Shown here: in pieces, positions 1-5,243 of the stretch
How the letters are laid out: each line of letters begins with the position of its first letter
Numbering within the stretch: the stretch's first letter is position 1
Assembly: GCA_016926985.1 (NCBI GenBank)
Contig: JAFGNO010000038.1
Span: 1 to 9,614, forward strand
Direction of reading: 5' to 3'
DNA: 9,614 nt
Source: Anaerolineae bacterium
Lineage (GTDB): Bacteria; Chloroflexota; Anaerolineae; Aggregatilineales; UBA3940
The notes under the pieces: model-generated
The model's input: the letters and a program-made list of their open reading frames with translations, nothing else
Told to the model about the DNA's origin: nothing
Databases searched by the model: none
Program-made: the position numbers and the translations under genes

Positions 1-383
1 GCGCGGTGCTGCTGGCGAAGTATGGTCAGGTCAGCAGGCCGGTTTTCATACCAGCTTCGGCTGGGCTCGGGGTTTTCACAATGCCACTGGCGGAGATATT
101 CTGTGATAAAGTGCTGATGCCGGGCCTGATTCCTGGCACGCCAGCGCTTGAAACCCGGGCTGGCGTCGATGCGAGGTTCTTTTGGTGGCTTTGCCAGCCA
201 GGTTCTCATATAGGTTCTGCGTATCCGGGCCGTGAGTTGCGCTTTCAAGCGTGCCCGATACCTTTGTTTATACTGTTTGCGGCATTCCTTGCACTGCGAC
301 TTTAACCCATCCGGCTTCGACCGATCCCGGTAGAACTCGGTGTCTGGCTTCCATTGGAGACAGTTTGTGCAGCGCTTTGCCAT
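1..383 (-). CDS. Zinc-ribbon protein, phage-like, 3' end outside window
   Basis: An open frame of 127 codons begins at ATG 383-381 and runs off the left edge without a stop, so the C-terminus is missing. The N-terminus carries two CxxC pairs, C5-x2-C8 and C33-x2-C36. Between them lies a segment with KPDTEFYRDRSKPDGL, the typical layout of a short treble-clef/zinc-ribbon domain seen at the start of many phage and HNH-associated proteins. After the fourth cysteine the chain is very basic (KQYKQRYRARLK) and rich in Arg, Trp and aromatic residues, which suggests nucleic-acid binding. No HNH catalytic motif is visible in the part present. The start lacks a clear Shine-Dalgarno; a possible promoter (TTGACT, 15-nt spacer, TATAAA) lies at 451-477 on this strand. 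The zinc ribbon is seen; the nucleic-acid role is inferred. The protein could be a small endonuclease or a regulatory phage remnant. Confidence 0.7.
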   Translation of the reverse strand, partial: MAKRCTNCLQWKPDTEFYRDRSKPDGLKSQCKECRKQYKQRYRARLKAQLTARIRRTYMRTWLAKPPKEPRIDASPGFKRWRARNQARHQHFITEYLRQWHCENPEPSRSWYENRPADLTILRQQHR

Positions 384-450
384 GGCTTGGTTGGGAACAG
401 GTGAATAAAGGCTCTGGTCTTGTTCAACCAGATCAAAACCGTAACACAAC

Positions 451-477
451 TTTATATTAACTGATCCGGGAAGTCAA
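451..477 (-). promoter_or_regulatory. Weak candidate promoter for the zinc-ribbon gene
   Basis: On the minus strand TTGACT (477-472) is followed after 15 nt by TATAAA (456-451), about 70 nt upstream of the ATG at 383. Both boxes are good but the spacer is two bases short of ideal. The predicted leader contains a 6-bp inverted repeat, TCTGGT at 413-418 and ACCAGA at 427-432. Confidence 0.3.
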
Positions 478-538
478 TGGTTTTCTGGAAAATTGTTATT
501 GTTAAGTGAATCCGTCACCCGGTAACTGTTGAGAGAAA

Positions 539-640
539 ATGTCCTTAAAGAAATGCGAATCCTGTCAATCCGGATATCAGCGGCAAGCCGGGCGGCTTTC
601 ACAAAACCCTGTTGTGATGGTACCATTTGGTGGGGCTTGA
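539..640 (+). CDS. Doubtful 33-aa CxxC mini-ORF
   Basis: ATG at 539 opens 33 codons ending at TGA 638-640. The product begins MSLKKCESCQ and so has a CxxC pair at residues 6-9. It is basic in the first half and ends in a hydrophobic VVMVPFGGA. A purine-rich GAGAG lies 4 nt upstream of the ATG, which is too close for a good ribosome-binding site. The CxxC near the N-terminus recalls the zinc ribbon encoded at 1-383, so it may be a decayed start of such a gene. No second cysteine pair follows in any frame I could join to it. It may equally be a chance ORF, and its last bases overlap inverted repeats. Confidence 0.2.
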   Translation: MSLKKCESCQSGYQRQAGRLSQNPVVMVPFGGA

Positions 641-665
641 TTGGAGATAAGCCAAAGAGACGGCA

Positions 666-700
666 CACTCAGGACCATCACAGGACCGAATTCCTGAGTG
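666..700. repeat. 9-bp perfect inverted repeat before UDG
   Basis: CACTCAGGA (666-674) and TCCTGAGTG (692-700) are perfect complements around a 17-base loop, ending 24 bases before the GGGAGGAG ribosome-binding site. No T-run follows, so it is not a normal intrinsic terminator. It could be an operator, an mRNA-leader hairpin or a chance repeat. A second pairing, TGTGATGG (613-620) with CCATCACA (675-682), would use its loop. Confidence 0.45.
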
Positions 701-733
701 GTTGTAGTTATTCACCTCACAAGGGAGGAGATC

Positions 734-1354
734 ATGAGCACCTCTGACTCGCTTGAGAAAATCGCCCACGAGGTCGCGACCTGCACCAGATGTCCCCTGC
801 ACAGCACCAGGACCAACCCTGTGCCCGGTGAAGGGCCCAGCAATGCTCAGATCATGTTTATTGGCGAAGGTCCCGGATTTCACGAAGACCGGCAGGGTCG
901 GCCTTTTGTGGGTGCCTCCGGCGACTTCCTGACCGAAATGTTGAACGATATTGGCCTGCAGCGAGAAGAAGTGTTCATTGCAAATGTGGTGAAATGCAGG
1001 CCCCCTGGCAACCGAGATCCGGAGCCCGCAGAGATCAAAGCCTGCCGCGAGTATCTTGATCGCCAGATAGCATTGATCAATCCGAGGGCGATAGTAACCC
1101 TGGGGCGCTTCAGCATGGCTCGCTGGTTTCCCGATGCCCGTATTTCCCAGATTCATGGTAAAGCGCATACCTTTGATGGCCGGGTGGTTGTGCCATTTTT
1201 CCACCCGGCAGCTGCACTTCACCAGCCCAGCCTGCGCCAGACGGTCATGGATGATTTCAGGAAGCTTCTGACGCTCATTCAAACCGCCGCGGAAAATCAG
1301 CCGGCTGATTCGGACGATGAGCCTGAAGACCTTCAGCAGTTGAGTTTGTTCTGA
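734..1354 (+). CDS. udg: Type-4 [4Fe-4S] uracil-DNA glycosylase
   Basis: This enzyme removes uracil, from cytosine deamination or dUTP misincorporation, to start base-excision repair. The 206-aa product matches the family-4 glycosylases in length and motifs. The cluster ligands are C17, C20, C88 and C104. Motif GEGPGFHED (44-52) followed by GRPFVGASG (55-63) forms the uracil pocket, KCRPPGNRDP (87-96) lies around the third ligand, and the HPAAAL loop (157-162) is the DNA-intercalation motif. The start at 734 is fixed by GGGAGGAG three bases upstream, and the initiator ATG precedes a normal family N-terminus; an in-frame ATG 12 codons earlier has no such site. After an acidic linker (DSDDEPEDL) the protein ends in QLSLF, the consensus peptide for the bacterial beta sliding clamp. 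A 45-aa membrane-protein gene follows after 14 nt and is probably cotranscribed. Family assignment is secure; clamp binding is inferred. Confidence 0.95.
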   Translation: MSTSDSLEKIAHEVATCTRCPLHSTRTNPVPGEGPSNAQIMFIGEGPGFHEDRQGRPFVGASGDFLTEMLNDIGLQREEVFIANVVKCRPPGNRDPEPAEIKACREYLDRQIALINPRAIVTLGRFSMARWFPDARISQIHGKAHTFDGRVVVPFFHPAAALHQPSLRQTVMDDFRKLLTLIQTAAENQPADSDDEPEDLQQLSLF

Positions 1355-1368
1355 GATGGGGGGATAAA

Positions 1369-1506
1369 ATGGGCACACATGAGTCGGGCGACGTTCACGG
1401 CCCGGTTGAAGACAGCAAAGTCTCCTGGGGACTCAAGCTGCTGGTAGCAGGGATGGCAGTGATCCTGGGCCTTATGATCTGGTCGATTGTGATAGCGATC
1501 CTCTGA
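1369..1506 (+). CDS. 45-aa single-helix membrane protein
   Basis: ATG at 1369 opens 45 codons ending at TGA 1504-1506. A G-rich ribosome-binding site (GGGGGGA, 1358-1364) lies five bases upstream, and the gap from the glycosylase stop is only 14 nt, so the two are likely cotranscribed. The first 20 residues are polar and acidic, with several His and Asp. Residues 22-45 form one hydrophobic helix (LKLLVAGMAVILGLMIWSIV and onward) that ends the protein, giving a tail-anchored look. There are no cysteines and no known motif. I do not recognise the family. The good start, position and clean helix make it credible as a real small gene. It may be a membrane stress peptide unrelated to repair; nothing in the sequence settles this. 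Confidence 0.6.
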   Translation: MGTHESGDVHGPVEDSKVSWGLKLLVAGMAVILGLMIWSIVIAIL

Positions 1507-1525
1507 TAAGCAGCTTTGGCTTATC
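1505..1525. terminator. Small hairpin between convergent genes
   Basis: GATAAGC (1505-1511) pairs perfectly with GCTTATC (1519-1525) around a 7-base loop. It lies exactly where the plus-strand 45-aa gene (stop 1504-1506) and the minus-strand histidine-kinase gene (stop 1523-1521) meet. The stem is AT-rich and no T-run follows on either strand, so terminator function is uncertain. Confidence 0.3.
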
Positions 1526-2948
1526 GCCGCACGTGCAAACGGTGAACAGTCTCGTCATCGGACTGGGGGCACGGTAGCCATACATAGAATGTCGTGCCCT
1601 GATTGGGTTCACTTTCCACACGGATCTGCCCGTTGTGTGCCTCTACAATTTCCTTGCTGATAGTCAGACCTAACCCGGTGCCTTTACCGCTGCCCCGCTT
1701 TCGTGATTTGTCGACCTGGTAGAACCGCTCAAACACACGCACTAACTCGCTGGCAGGAATACCTGGCCCATTATCTTTTACAGCAATCTCCACGCCGCCA
1801 TCCAGCGGCTGCACATCAACCGTAACCAAGCCCCGCCGGGGGGTGTGTGTGATGGCATTATCCACCAGATTGGTAATCACCTGAGCCAGCCGGTCGCCAT
1901 CCCCGGTTATCGGTGGGAGATCAGCAATATGATGCAGGAGTGAAATATCCTTCTCGCTGGCCTGGGGAGCCAGCATGGCTATCACGGCATTCACGATGCC
2001 TGGCAGATCGATATAATCCCGGCGCAGCAGGGTCTGTCCTGATTCAATGCGTGCGAGATCAAGCAGTTCATCAACCATCCGGCGCATCCGACCGGCCTCA
2101 TCATAGATCACTGTTGCGGCTTTTCGTGGGTCAGTGGCAGCGCCATCCAGAATGGCCTGTGAGTAGCCCTGGATGGAAGTGAGCGGCGTTTTCAGCTCAT
2201 GCGATACATTGGCAAGGAAATCCTGCTGGGTTTTCTGGGAGCGCCTGACCTGCTGTGCCATATAGTTGAAGGCGCTGGACAGTTCGCGAACTTCCTCCGG
2301 CCCTCCCTCTGGAAGGTTCTGTTCATAATCACCCCTGGCTATCGCGCGGGCCGCCCCGGCAGTTTTCCGCAGCGGTCGTACAATTGAGCGGCTGATCAAT
2401 ACAGCCAGCGCAACCGAAGCCAGCAAGCCAATAATCCCGGCCTGGATGAGTGGGCGGGCCAGGTTTTCGCCAAGCAGAGACAGGAGTGGTGCACGGGGCC
2501 TGGGAGCCGCAAATACCAGAATGCCCAACTCAGGCCGGAAGTTCTCCGGTCGTACAGCCACATAAAGCCATATCTGACCGCCTGGGGATCTGAATGTCCC
2601 GCGTTGGGGTTGTTCCCCTCCGCTGCTCACTGTACTCAGGCTGATGGGTTGGGAGCCCTCCTGCAAGCCGCCGCTGTCATACAGAATGTTACCTTCTGGG
2701 CTCAGGCGAAGCACGCGTGTATTGCTGGATTGAGCGATATAATCCAGCCGGCGGTCGACCTGGTCGGGGTTGGCGAGCAGAAACGGTGCAGCGGTGCGCG
2801 CAATAGTTGCCAGGTTTTCATAGGTTGTACGGGAAGGCAGTGGGTTGTTCAGCAGCAACAGAAACAGCGCCAGCCCGGCCATACACAGGGTAAGGCCAAT
2901 GACCATAAAGTAGGACAGCAGCAGGCGCGACCGAAGATTCCTGAACAT
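1521..2948 (-). CDS. Membrane sensor histidine kinase (HAMP-HisKA-HATPase)
   Basis: A 475-aa, two-helix sensor kinase that autophosphorylates a histidine and passes the phosphate to a response regulator. TM1 spans about residues 10-33 and TM2 about 166-187. The ~130 residues between them form the extracytoplasmic sensor, which resembles no family I can name. A HAMP linker follows (about 188-240), then the dimerisation/phosphoacceptor domain with H250 in NVSHELKTPL. The catalytic domain has the N box (NLVDNA, with N360 and N364), the D/G1 box (DNGPGIP, 392-398) and the G2 box (GTGLGL, 423-428), so it should be active. I chose ATG 2948, giving MFRNLRSRLL, over an in-frame TTG at 2960, because family members start this way and GGA lies five bases upstream. 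It starts 12 nt after the DUF1232 gene, so one transcript is likely. No response regulator is visible, so its partner is elsewhere. Confidence 0.95.
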   Translation of the reverse strand: MFRNLRSRLLLSYFMVIGLTLCMAGLALFLLLLNNPLPSRTTYENLATIARTAAPFLLANPDQVDRRLDYIAQSSNTRVLRLSPEGNILYDSGGLQEGSQPISLSTVSSGGEQPQRGTFRSPGGQIWLYVAVRPENFRPELGILVFAAPRPRAPLLSLLGENLARPLIQAGIIGLLASVALAVLISRSIVRPLRKTAGAARAIARGDYEQNLPEGGPEEVRELSSAFNYMAQQVRRSQKTQQDFLANVSHELKTPLTSIQGYSQAILDGAATDPRKAATVIYDEAGRMRRMVDELLDLARIESGQTLLRRDYIDLPGIVNAVIAMLAPQASEKDISLLHHIADLPPITGDGDRLAQVITNLVDNAITHTPRRGLVTVDVQPLDGGVEIAVKDNGPGIPASELVRVFERFYQVDKSRKRGSGKGTGLGLTISKEIVEAHNGQIRVESEPNQGTTFYVWLPCPQSDDETVHRLHVRR

Positions 2949-2960
2949 CACATTCCACAA

Positions 2961-3374
2961 TTACTCGTCTAAACGTTCTGCTGTGCTGTCTATCACATCG
3001 TCGTCATCGTTATCACCCGGATCTCTCCTTGCTGCATGCCAGGCTCCAAGTTCACGGAGATGCTCTCGGACAATGTCGGGCGGCGAGGCCTGGATAAACA
3101 GGTTCAGCCCCAGCAGTATTACACCAATATCATCGACCACCCACAATGGCACCAGTGCGCCAACGGTTGGAAAAGAGAGCAGGTCAAGAGGTGACAGCAC
3201 GTATGCCACAGCCAGCAGCGGGATTATCTTTGGGAGCATACCCACCCGCTTATCCCAGATCAGTTTCCAGGTCAGGATGGTCCGGTCATACAATGCCCGG
3301 AGAATATTGGCCTGCTCTTCGGGTGTTCTTGAGGCAACTACTTGCCGGTTGGCGGGATCAGGTTCATGGTCCAT
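2961..3374 (-). CDS. DUF1232 (YkvA-like) membrane protein
   Basis: A 137-aa protein with the DUF1232 core at about residues 53-97. The core carries the signature run AVAYVLSPLDLLSF and then LWVVDDIGVILLGLNLF. The family is widespread, usually small and membrane-associated, and its biochemical role is unknown. Here the N-terminal 45 residues are polar and helical. The C-terminus is a strongly acidic tail (DPGDNDDDDVIDS, about 118-130), likely cytosolic and not part of the family core. The start is well supported: AAGGAG lies six bases upstream of the ATG and a TTTACA/TACAAT promoter lies at 3404-3433. It is the first gene of a two-gene unit with the histidine kinase, 12 nt downstream. A sensor-accessory role is possible but rests only on this coupling. 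Confidence 0.85.
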   Translation of the reverse strand: MDHEPDPANRQVVASRTPEEQANILRALYDRTILTWKLIWDKRVGMLPKIIPLLAVAYVLSPLDLLSFPTVGALVPLWVVDDIGVILLGLNLFIQASPPDIVREHLRELGAWHAARRDPGDNDDDDVIDSTAERLDE

Positions 3375-3403
3375 CTGTAACTCCTTTTATAACTTACCCG
3401 ATA

Positions 3404-3433
3404 ATTGTAAAGCCTGTCTGAACAGAGTGTAAA
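3404..3433 (-). promoter_or_regulatory. Sigma-70-type promoter for DUF1232-kinase unit
   Basis: On the minus strand TTTACA (3433-3428) is followed after 18 nt by TACAAT (3409-3404). Transcription would start near 3397, leaving a leader of about 23 nt that contains the AAGGAG ribosome-binding site. Spacing and both boxes fit well. Confidence 0.6.
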
Positions 3434-3490
3434 TTTTGAACCAGTTCTCTGCCAGTATGTATCGAAACAATCGTCCCCAGGGTTGCATAG

Positions 3491-3559
3491 CCTGTTGTGA
3501 CTGATGCCGGGGGCGTCATAGTCTGCCCTGCAGAAGCAGCCTGACAACCTCACAACAGG
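3491..3559. repeat. Nested inverted repeats in divergent intergenic region
   Basis: CCTGTTGTGA (3491-3500) and TCACAACAGG (3550-3559) are a perfect 10-bp inverted repeat. Inside lies a compact hairpin. GACT (3499-3502) and GATGCC (3503-3508) pair with GGCGTC (3512-3517) and AGTC (3520-3523) around a GGG loop, with AT bulged and one G-T pair. The same 10-mer occurs at 608-617 in the other intergenic region. No T-run follows, so this is not a plain terminator. It could be a pair of operator half-sites between the divergent DUF1232 and PAS-protein genes, a small structured RNA, or a leader fold. The repeats are seen; function is unknown. Confidence 0.5.
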
Positions 3560-3641
3560 GGAAGGTGGTTGCGCAGCCGTTTGCGAGTTGTGCTAAGATC
3601 ACCACAAACCCGTGTGAAACAATTGAGGAGCAGACAGCTCA

Positions 3642-4646
3642 ATGACACCCAGTGAAATTGACCCGGATATTATCCGGCAGATTTTTGAAAAACTGCCTTA
3701 CGGCGTGCTGATTTTTGATAGCCGGGGAACTGCTGTTTCGGCCAATCAAGAAGCTGCCCGCCTGCTGGATTATCACCTGCAGGAAATTCCGGGCTTGACG
3801 CGAGAGGATTTCCTGGCTTTATGCCAGCCTGATCGACTGGACTATATCCACCTCAAGCGGGCGCTTCTGGGCGAAACGGCGCCGGGAGCAGGCGAATACA
3901 CTTTTGCGACGGTTTCACGTCGCCTCTCTGCCCGTGTCATTCCACTGCATACTGAAGGGATACCATCATCTGCCCTGTTGCTGCGAGAGCATCATGAATG
4001 GCAGGCTGAGTTGATCTCGGAGACGGCTGTCGACCGGCTTCACAGCCCGCTGGCGTTTGCTGCAAGCTACTGCGAAACACTTCAGAGTCGACTGGACGAG
4101 GATTGGGGACAGGAGTTTGAATTACAGGACCTTGCCCGGATTACTCGTGAGAGCATCGGGCAGGCTTTTGCGTCCTGGGAAATGCTCCATCGCCTCCACA
4201 TTACCAATCCGGAGCAGCAGAAGCACAGGGCTTACCGGGCCATTGCGCTGCCTGCGGTATTGCAGTTTGCGCTGCGGGATCTGGATGAGCGCGGTGTGCC
4301 TGGAACCAGCCGGTTGACACTGGATATCCCGGCAATGCTACCGCCCGTGCGGGCATCTGAGACGGACCTGCGCATTGGGTTGAGTGCGCTCCTGGAGGGA
4401 GCAGCGAATCGTCAGAATGCCGGTGATAGTATAGTGATTAAGGCTCATGATAGAACCCATTACATCCAGATAGACTTCATTGCTGAAAAACCAGCCAATG
4501 CGTTGGTCAGTTATCTTTTTGATTCGCTGCCCTGCGCCATCGCTGAGCAGGTCATTATTCGGCACGGTGGGCGAATCTGGTTTAGCGCGGGCGGGGGAGG
4601 CCATGTATGCAGTATCTCCCTGCCGGTTTGGAAAGAACAAGCATAG
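3642..4646 (+). CDS. PAS domain plus degenerate histidine-kinase-like protein
   Basis: A 334-aa soluble protein with no membrane segment. Residues about 8-115 look like a PAS sensor domain (IIRQIFEKLPYGVLIFDSRG). The rest aligns in order with a histidine kinase core but has lost its working residues. The H box of an active kinase (NVSHELKTPL) is matched by TAVDRLHSPLAFAASY, where Asp131 replaces the phosphoacceptor His. The N box (NLVDNA) becomes ALLEGA (249-254), with Gly for the Mg-binding Asn. No DxGxG box is visible. The G2 region reads CAIAEQVIIRHGGRIWFSAGGGG without GLGL, although the fold ends normally (CSISLPVW). It therefore probably neither binds ATP nor autophosphorylates, and may act by dimerising with, or sequestering, a signalling partner. 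ATG 3642 has GAGGAG 11 nt upstream, a rather long gap. It is divergent from the DUF1232-kinase unit. The PAS and pseudokinase reading is my alignment by eye. Confidence 0.8.
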   Translation: MTPSEIDPDIIRQIFEKLPYGVLIFDSRGTAVSANQEAARLLDYHLQEIPGLTREDFLALCQPDRLDYIHLKRALLGETAPGAGEYTFATVSRRLSARVIPLHTEGIPSSALLLREHHEWQAELISETAVDRLHSPLAFAASYCETLQSRLDEDWGQEFELQDLARITRESIGQAFASWEMLHRLHITNPEQQKHRAYRAIALPAVLQFALRDLDERGVPGTSRLTLDIPAMLPPVRASETDLRIGLSALLEGAANRQNAGDSIVIKAHDRTHYIQIDFIAEKPANALVSYLFDSLPCAIAEQVIIRHGGRIWFSAGGGGHVCSISLPVWKEQA

Positions 4647-4674
4647 GGCCTCTTATAGCCAGACACGGGACACA

Positions 4675-4683
4675 TGGTATAAT
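4675..4683 (+). promoter_or_regulatory. Extended -10 promoter for SxtJ-like gene
   Basis: TGGTATAAT at 4675-4683 is a perfect extended -10 element (TGnTATAAT). No good -35 box lies at the right distance, which is common for extended -10 promoters. Transcription would start near 4690, just ahead of the GAGGAG at 4702-4707. This gives the 81-aa gene its own promoter, separate from the PAS-protein gene ending at 4646. Confidence 0.65.
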
Positions 4684-4713
4684 CCTGCCGAAATCAACTT
4701 TGAGGAGATCGCT

Positions 4714-4959
4714 GTGGAAGGGATCAAGAACGTTTTTTCAACTATCTGGAAATTCTGGAAGAAAATCGGTGAGTTCATTGGCAATGTAATTGGTCGGATA
4801 TTTCTGATGATCTTCTATCTGACGATTGCCCTGCCTTTTGGGCTGGGTGTGCGCCTGTTCAGCGATCCCCTGAAGATCAAAAAGGCCCACCTGGCTCCTG
4901 CGTGGGTAGAACGCACCTCGCCAGAAGCCACTATCCAGGCCACCTATAACCAGTTTTGA
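4714..4959 (+). CDS. 81-aa SxtJ-like membrane protein, GTG start
   Basis: I place the start at GTG 4714 because GAGGAG (4702-4707) lies six bases upstream and the extended -10 promoter at 4675 precedes it. A longer reading from 4480 would overlap the PAS-protein gene out of frame. The 81-aa product has an amphipathic, aromatic and basic N-terminus (IWKFWKKIGEF). One hydrophobic segment follows at about 22-46, then a short conserved-looking stretch (LPFGLGVRLFSDPLKIKK), and W64-x-E-R. This resembles the C-terminal half of SxtJ-family membrane proteins, where a helix is followed by PxGLxxRLxxxDPLxxK and a WxxR. That family is typically found beside O-carbamoyltransferases, and a carbamoyltransferase unit lies just across the terminator at 4976-5005. 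SxtJ function is unknown. Resemblance is by recall, not by search, and the usual N-terminal helices are absent. Confidence 0.65.
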   Translation: MEGIKNVFSTIWKFWKKIGEFIGNVIGRIFLMIFYLTIALPFGLGVRLFSDPLKIKKAHLAPAWVERTSPEATIQATYNQF

Positions 4960-4975
4960 TACTTGGTCAGTATGC

Positions 4976-5005
4976 AAAAAGAGCGCCGCGAGGCGCTCTT
5001 TTTTT
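4976..5005. terminator. Bidirectional intrinsic terminator
   Basis: GAGCGCC (4981-4987) pairs with GGCGCTC (4992-4998) around a GCGA (GNRA) tetraloop. Five As precede the stem and seven Ts (4999-5005) follow, so it works on both strands. It ends the SxtJ-like gene on the plus strand and the DUF5989 gene on the minus strand, which converge here. Confidence 0.92.
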
Positions 5006-5027
5006 CTTCATCGCTTGTCGTTTTTGT

Positions 5028-5210
5028 TTAGAACAGGGTATAGATGAACGGCCCTATACCTGAAGCCGACGCGAAGATCAGCAGGAAGCCGAACAGCAGC
5101 AGCACAATCACCATCGGGATCAGCCACCACAGCTTCCGCGCCCAGAGGAATTTCAGGAATTCCCCGACAACCCCCAGGTTATTAAACATATTGACAAAAA
5201 ACTGCTTCAT
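5028..5210 (-). CDS. DUF5989 small membrane protein, carbamoyltransferase partner
   Basis: A 60-aa protein matching the DUF5989 pattern. An N-terminal amphipathic segment (VGEFLKFLWARKLWWLIP) leads into one hydrophobic helix at about residues 30-50, and the protein ends in the family's characteristic APFIYTLF-like terminus (here GPFIYTLF). Members of this family are typically found next to carbamoyltransferases; the saxitoxin-cluster sxtK may be related. Their role is unknown; a membrane anchor or partner for the enzyme is a reasonable guess. The gene begins 33 nt after the carbamoyltransferase stop, so the two are almost certainly cotranscribed. GAGGAG lies 11 nt upstream of the ATG. The N-terminal MKQFFVNMFNNLG segment is slightly longer than the shortest family members. 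Confidence 0.85.
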   Translation of the reverse strand: MKQFFVNMFNNLGVVGEFLKFLWARKLWWLIPMVIVLLLFGFLLIFASASGIGPFIYTLF

Positions 5211-5243
5211 CTTGCTTAGCTCTCCTCATCATGCCTTTGCATG

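Larger units (their letters stand above)
384..733. other. Intergenic region with inverted repeats
   Basis: This 350-base stretch separates the minus-strand zinc-ribbon gene from the plus-strand uracil-DNA glycosylase gene. No tRNA, riboswitch or mobile-element end is recognisable. It holds a weak minus-strand promoter (451-477), a possible 33-aa ORF (539-640), and the interlocking inverted repeats at 599-620 and 666-700. The last 30 bases contain the ribosome-binding site of the glycosylase gene. No convincing plus-strand promoter was found. Confidence 0.6.

Noticed and set aside
6..305. 99-aa plus-strand open frame at the left edge
   Set aside because: It lies antisense to the zinc-ribbon frame at 1-383, which has clear CxxC pairs. 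The plus-strand frame shows no ribosome-binding site or motif.
599..1378. 259-aa minus-strand open frame across the UDG gene
   Set aside because: It is antisense to the glycosylase, whose cysteines and motifs are intact. The antisense product has no recognisable domain.
2949..2960. TTG start for the histidine kinase, four codons upstream
   Set aside because: It abuts the DUF1232 stop and adds WNV before the usual MFRNLRSRLL opening. The ATG at 2948 has a GGA at a proper distance.
4480..4713. Longer N-terminus for the SxtJ-like protein, starting at 4480
   Set aside because: This would overlap the PAS-protein gene out of frame for over 160 bases. The extended -10 promoter and GAGGAG point to GTG 4714.
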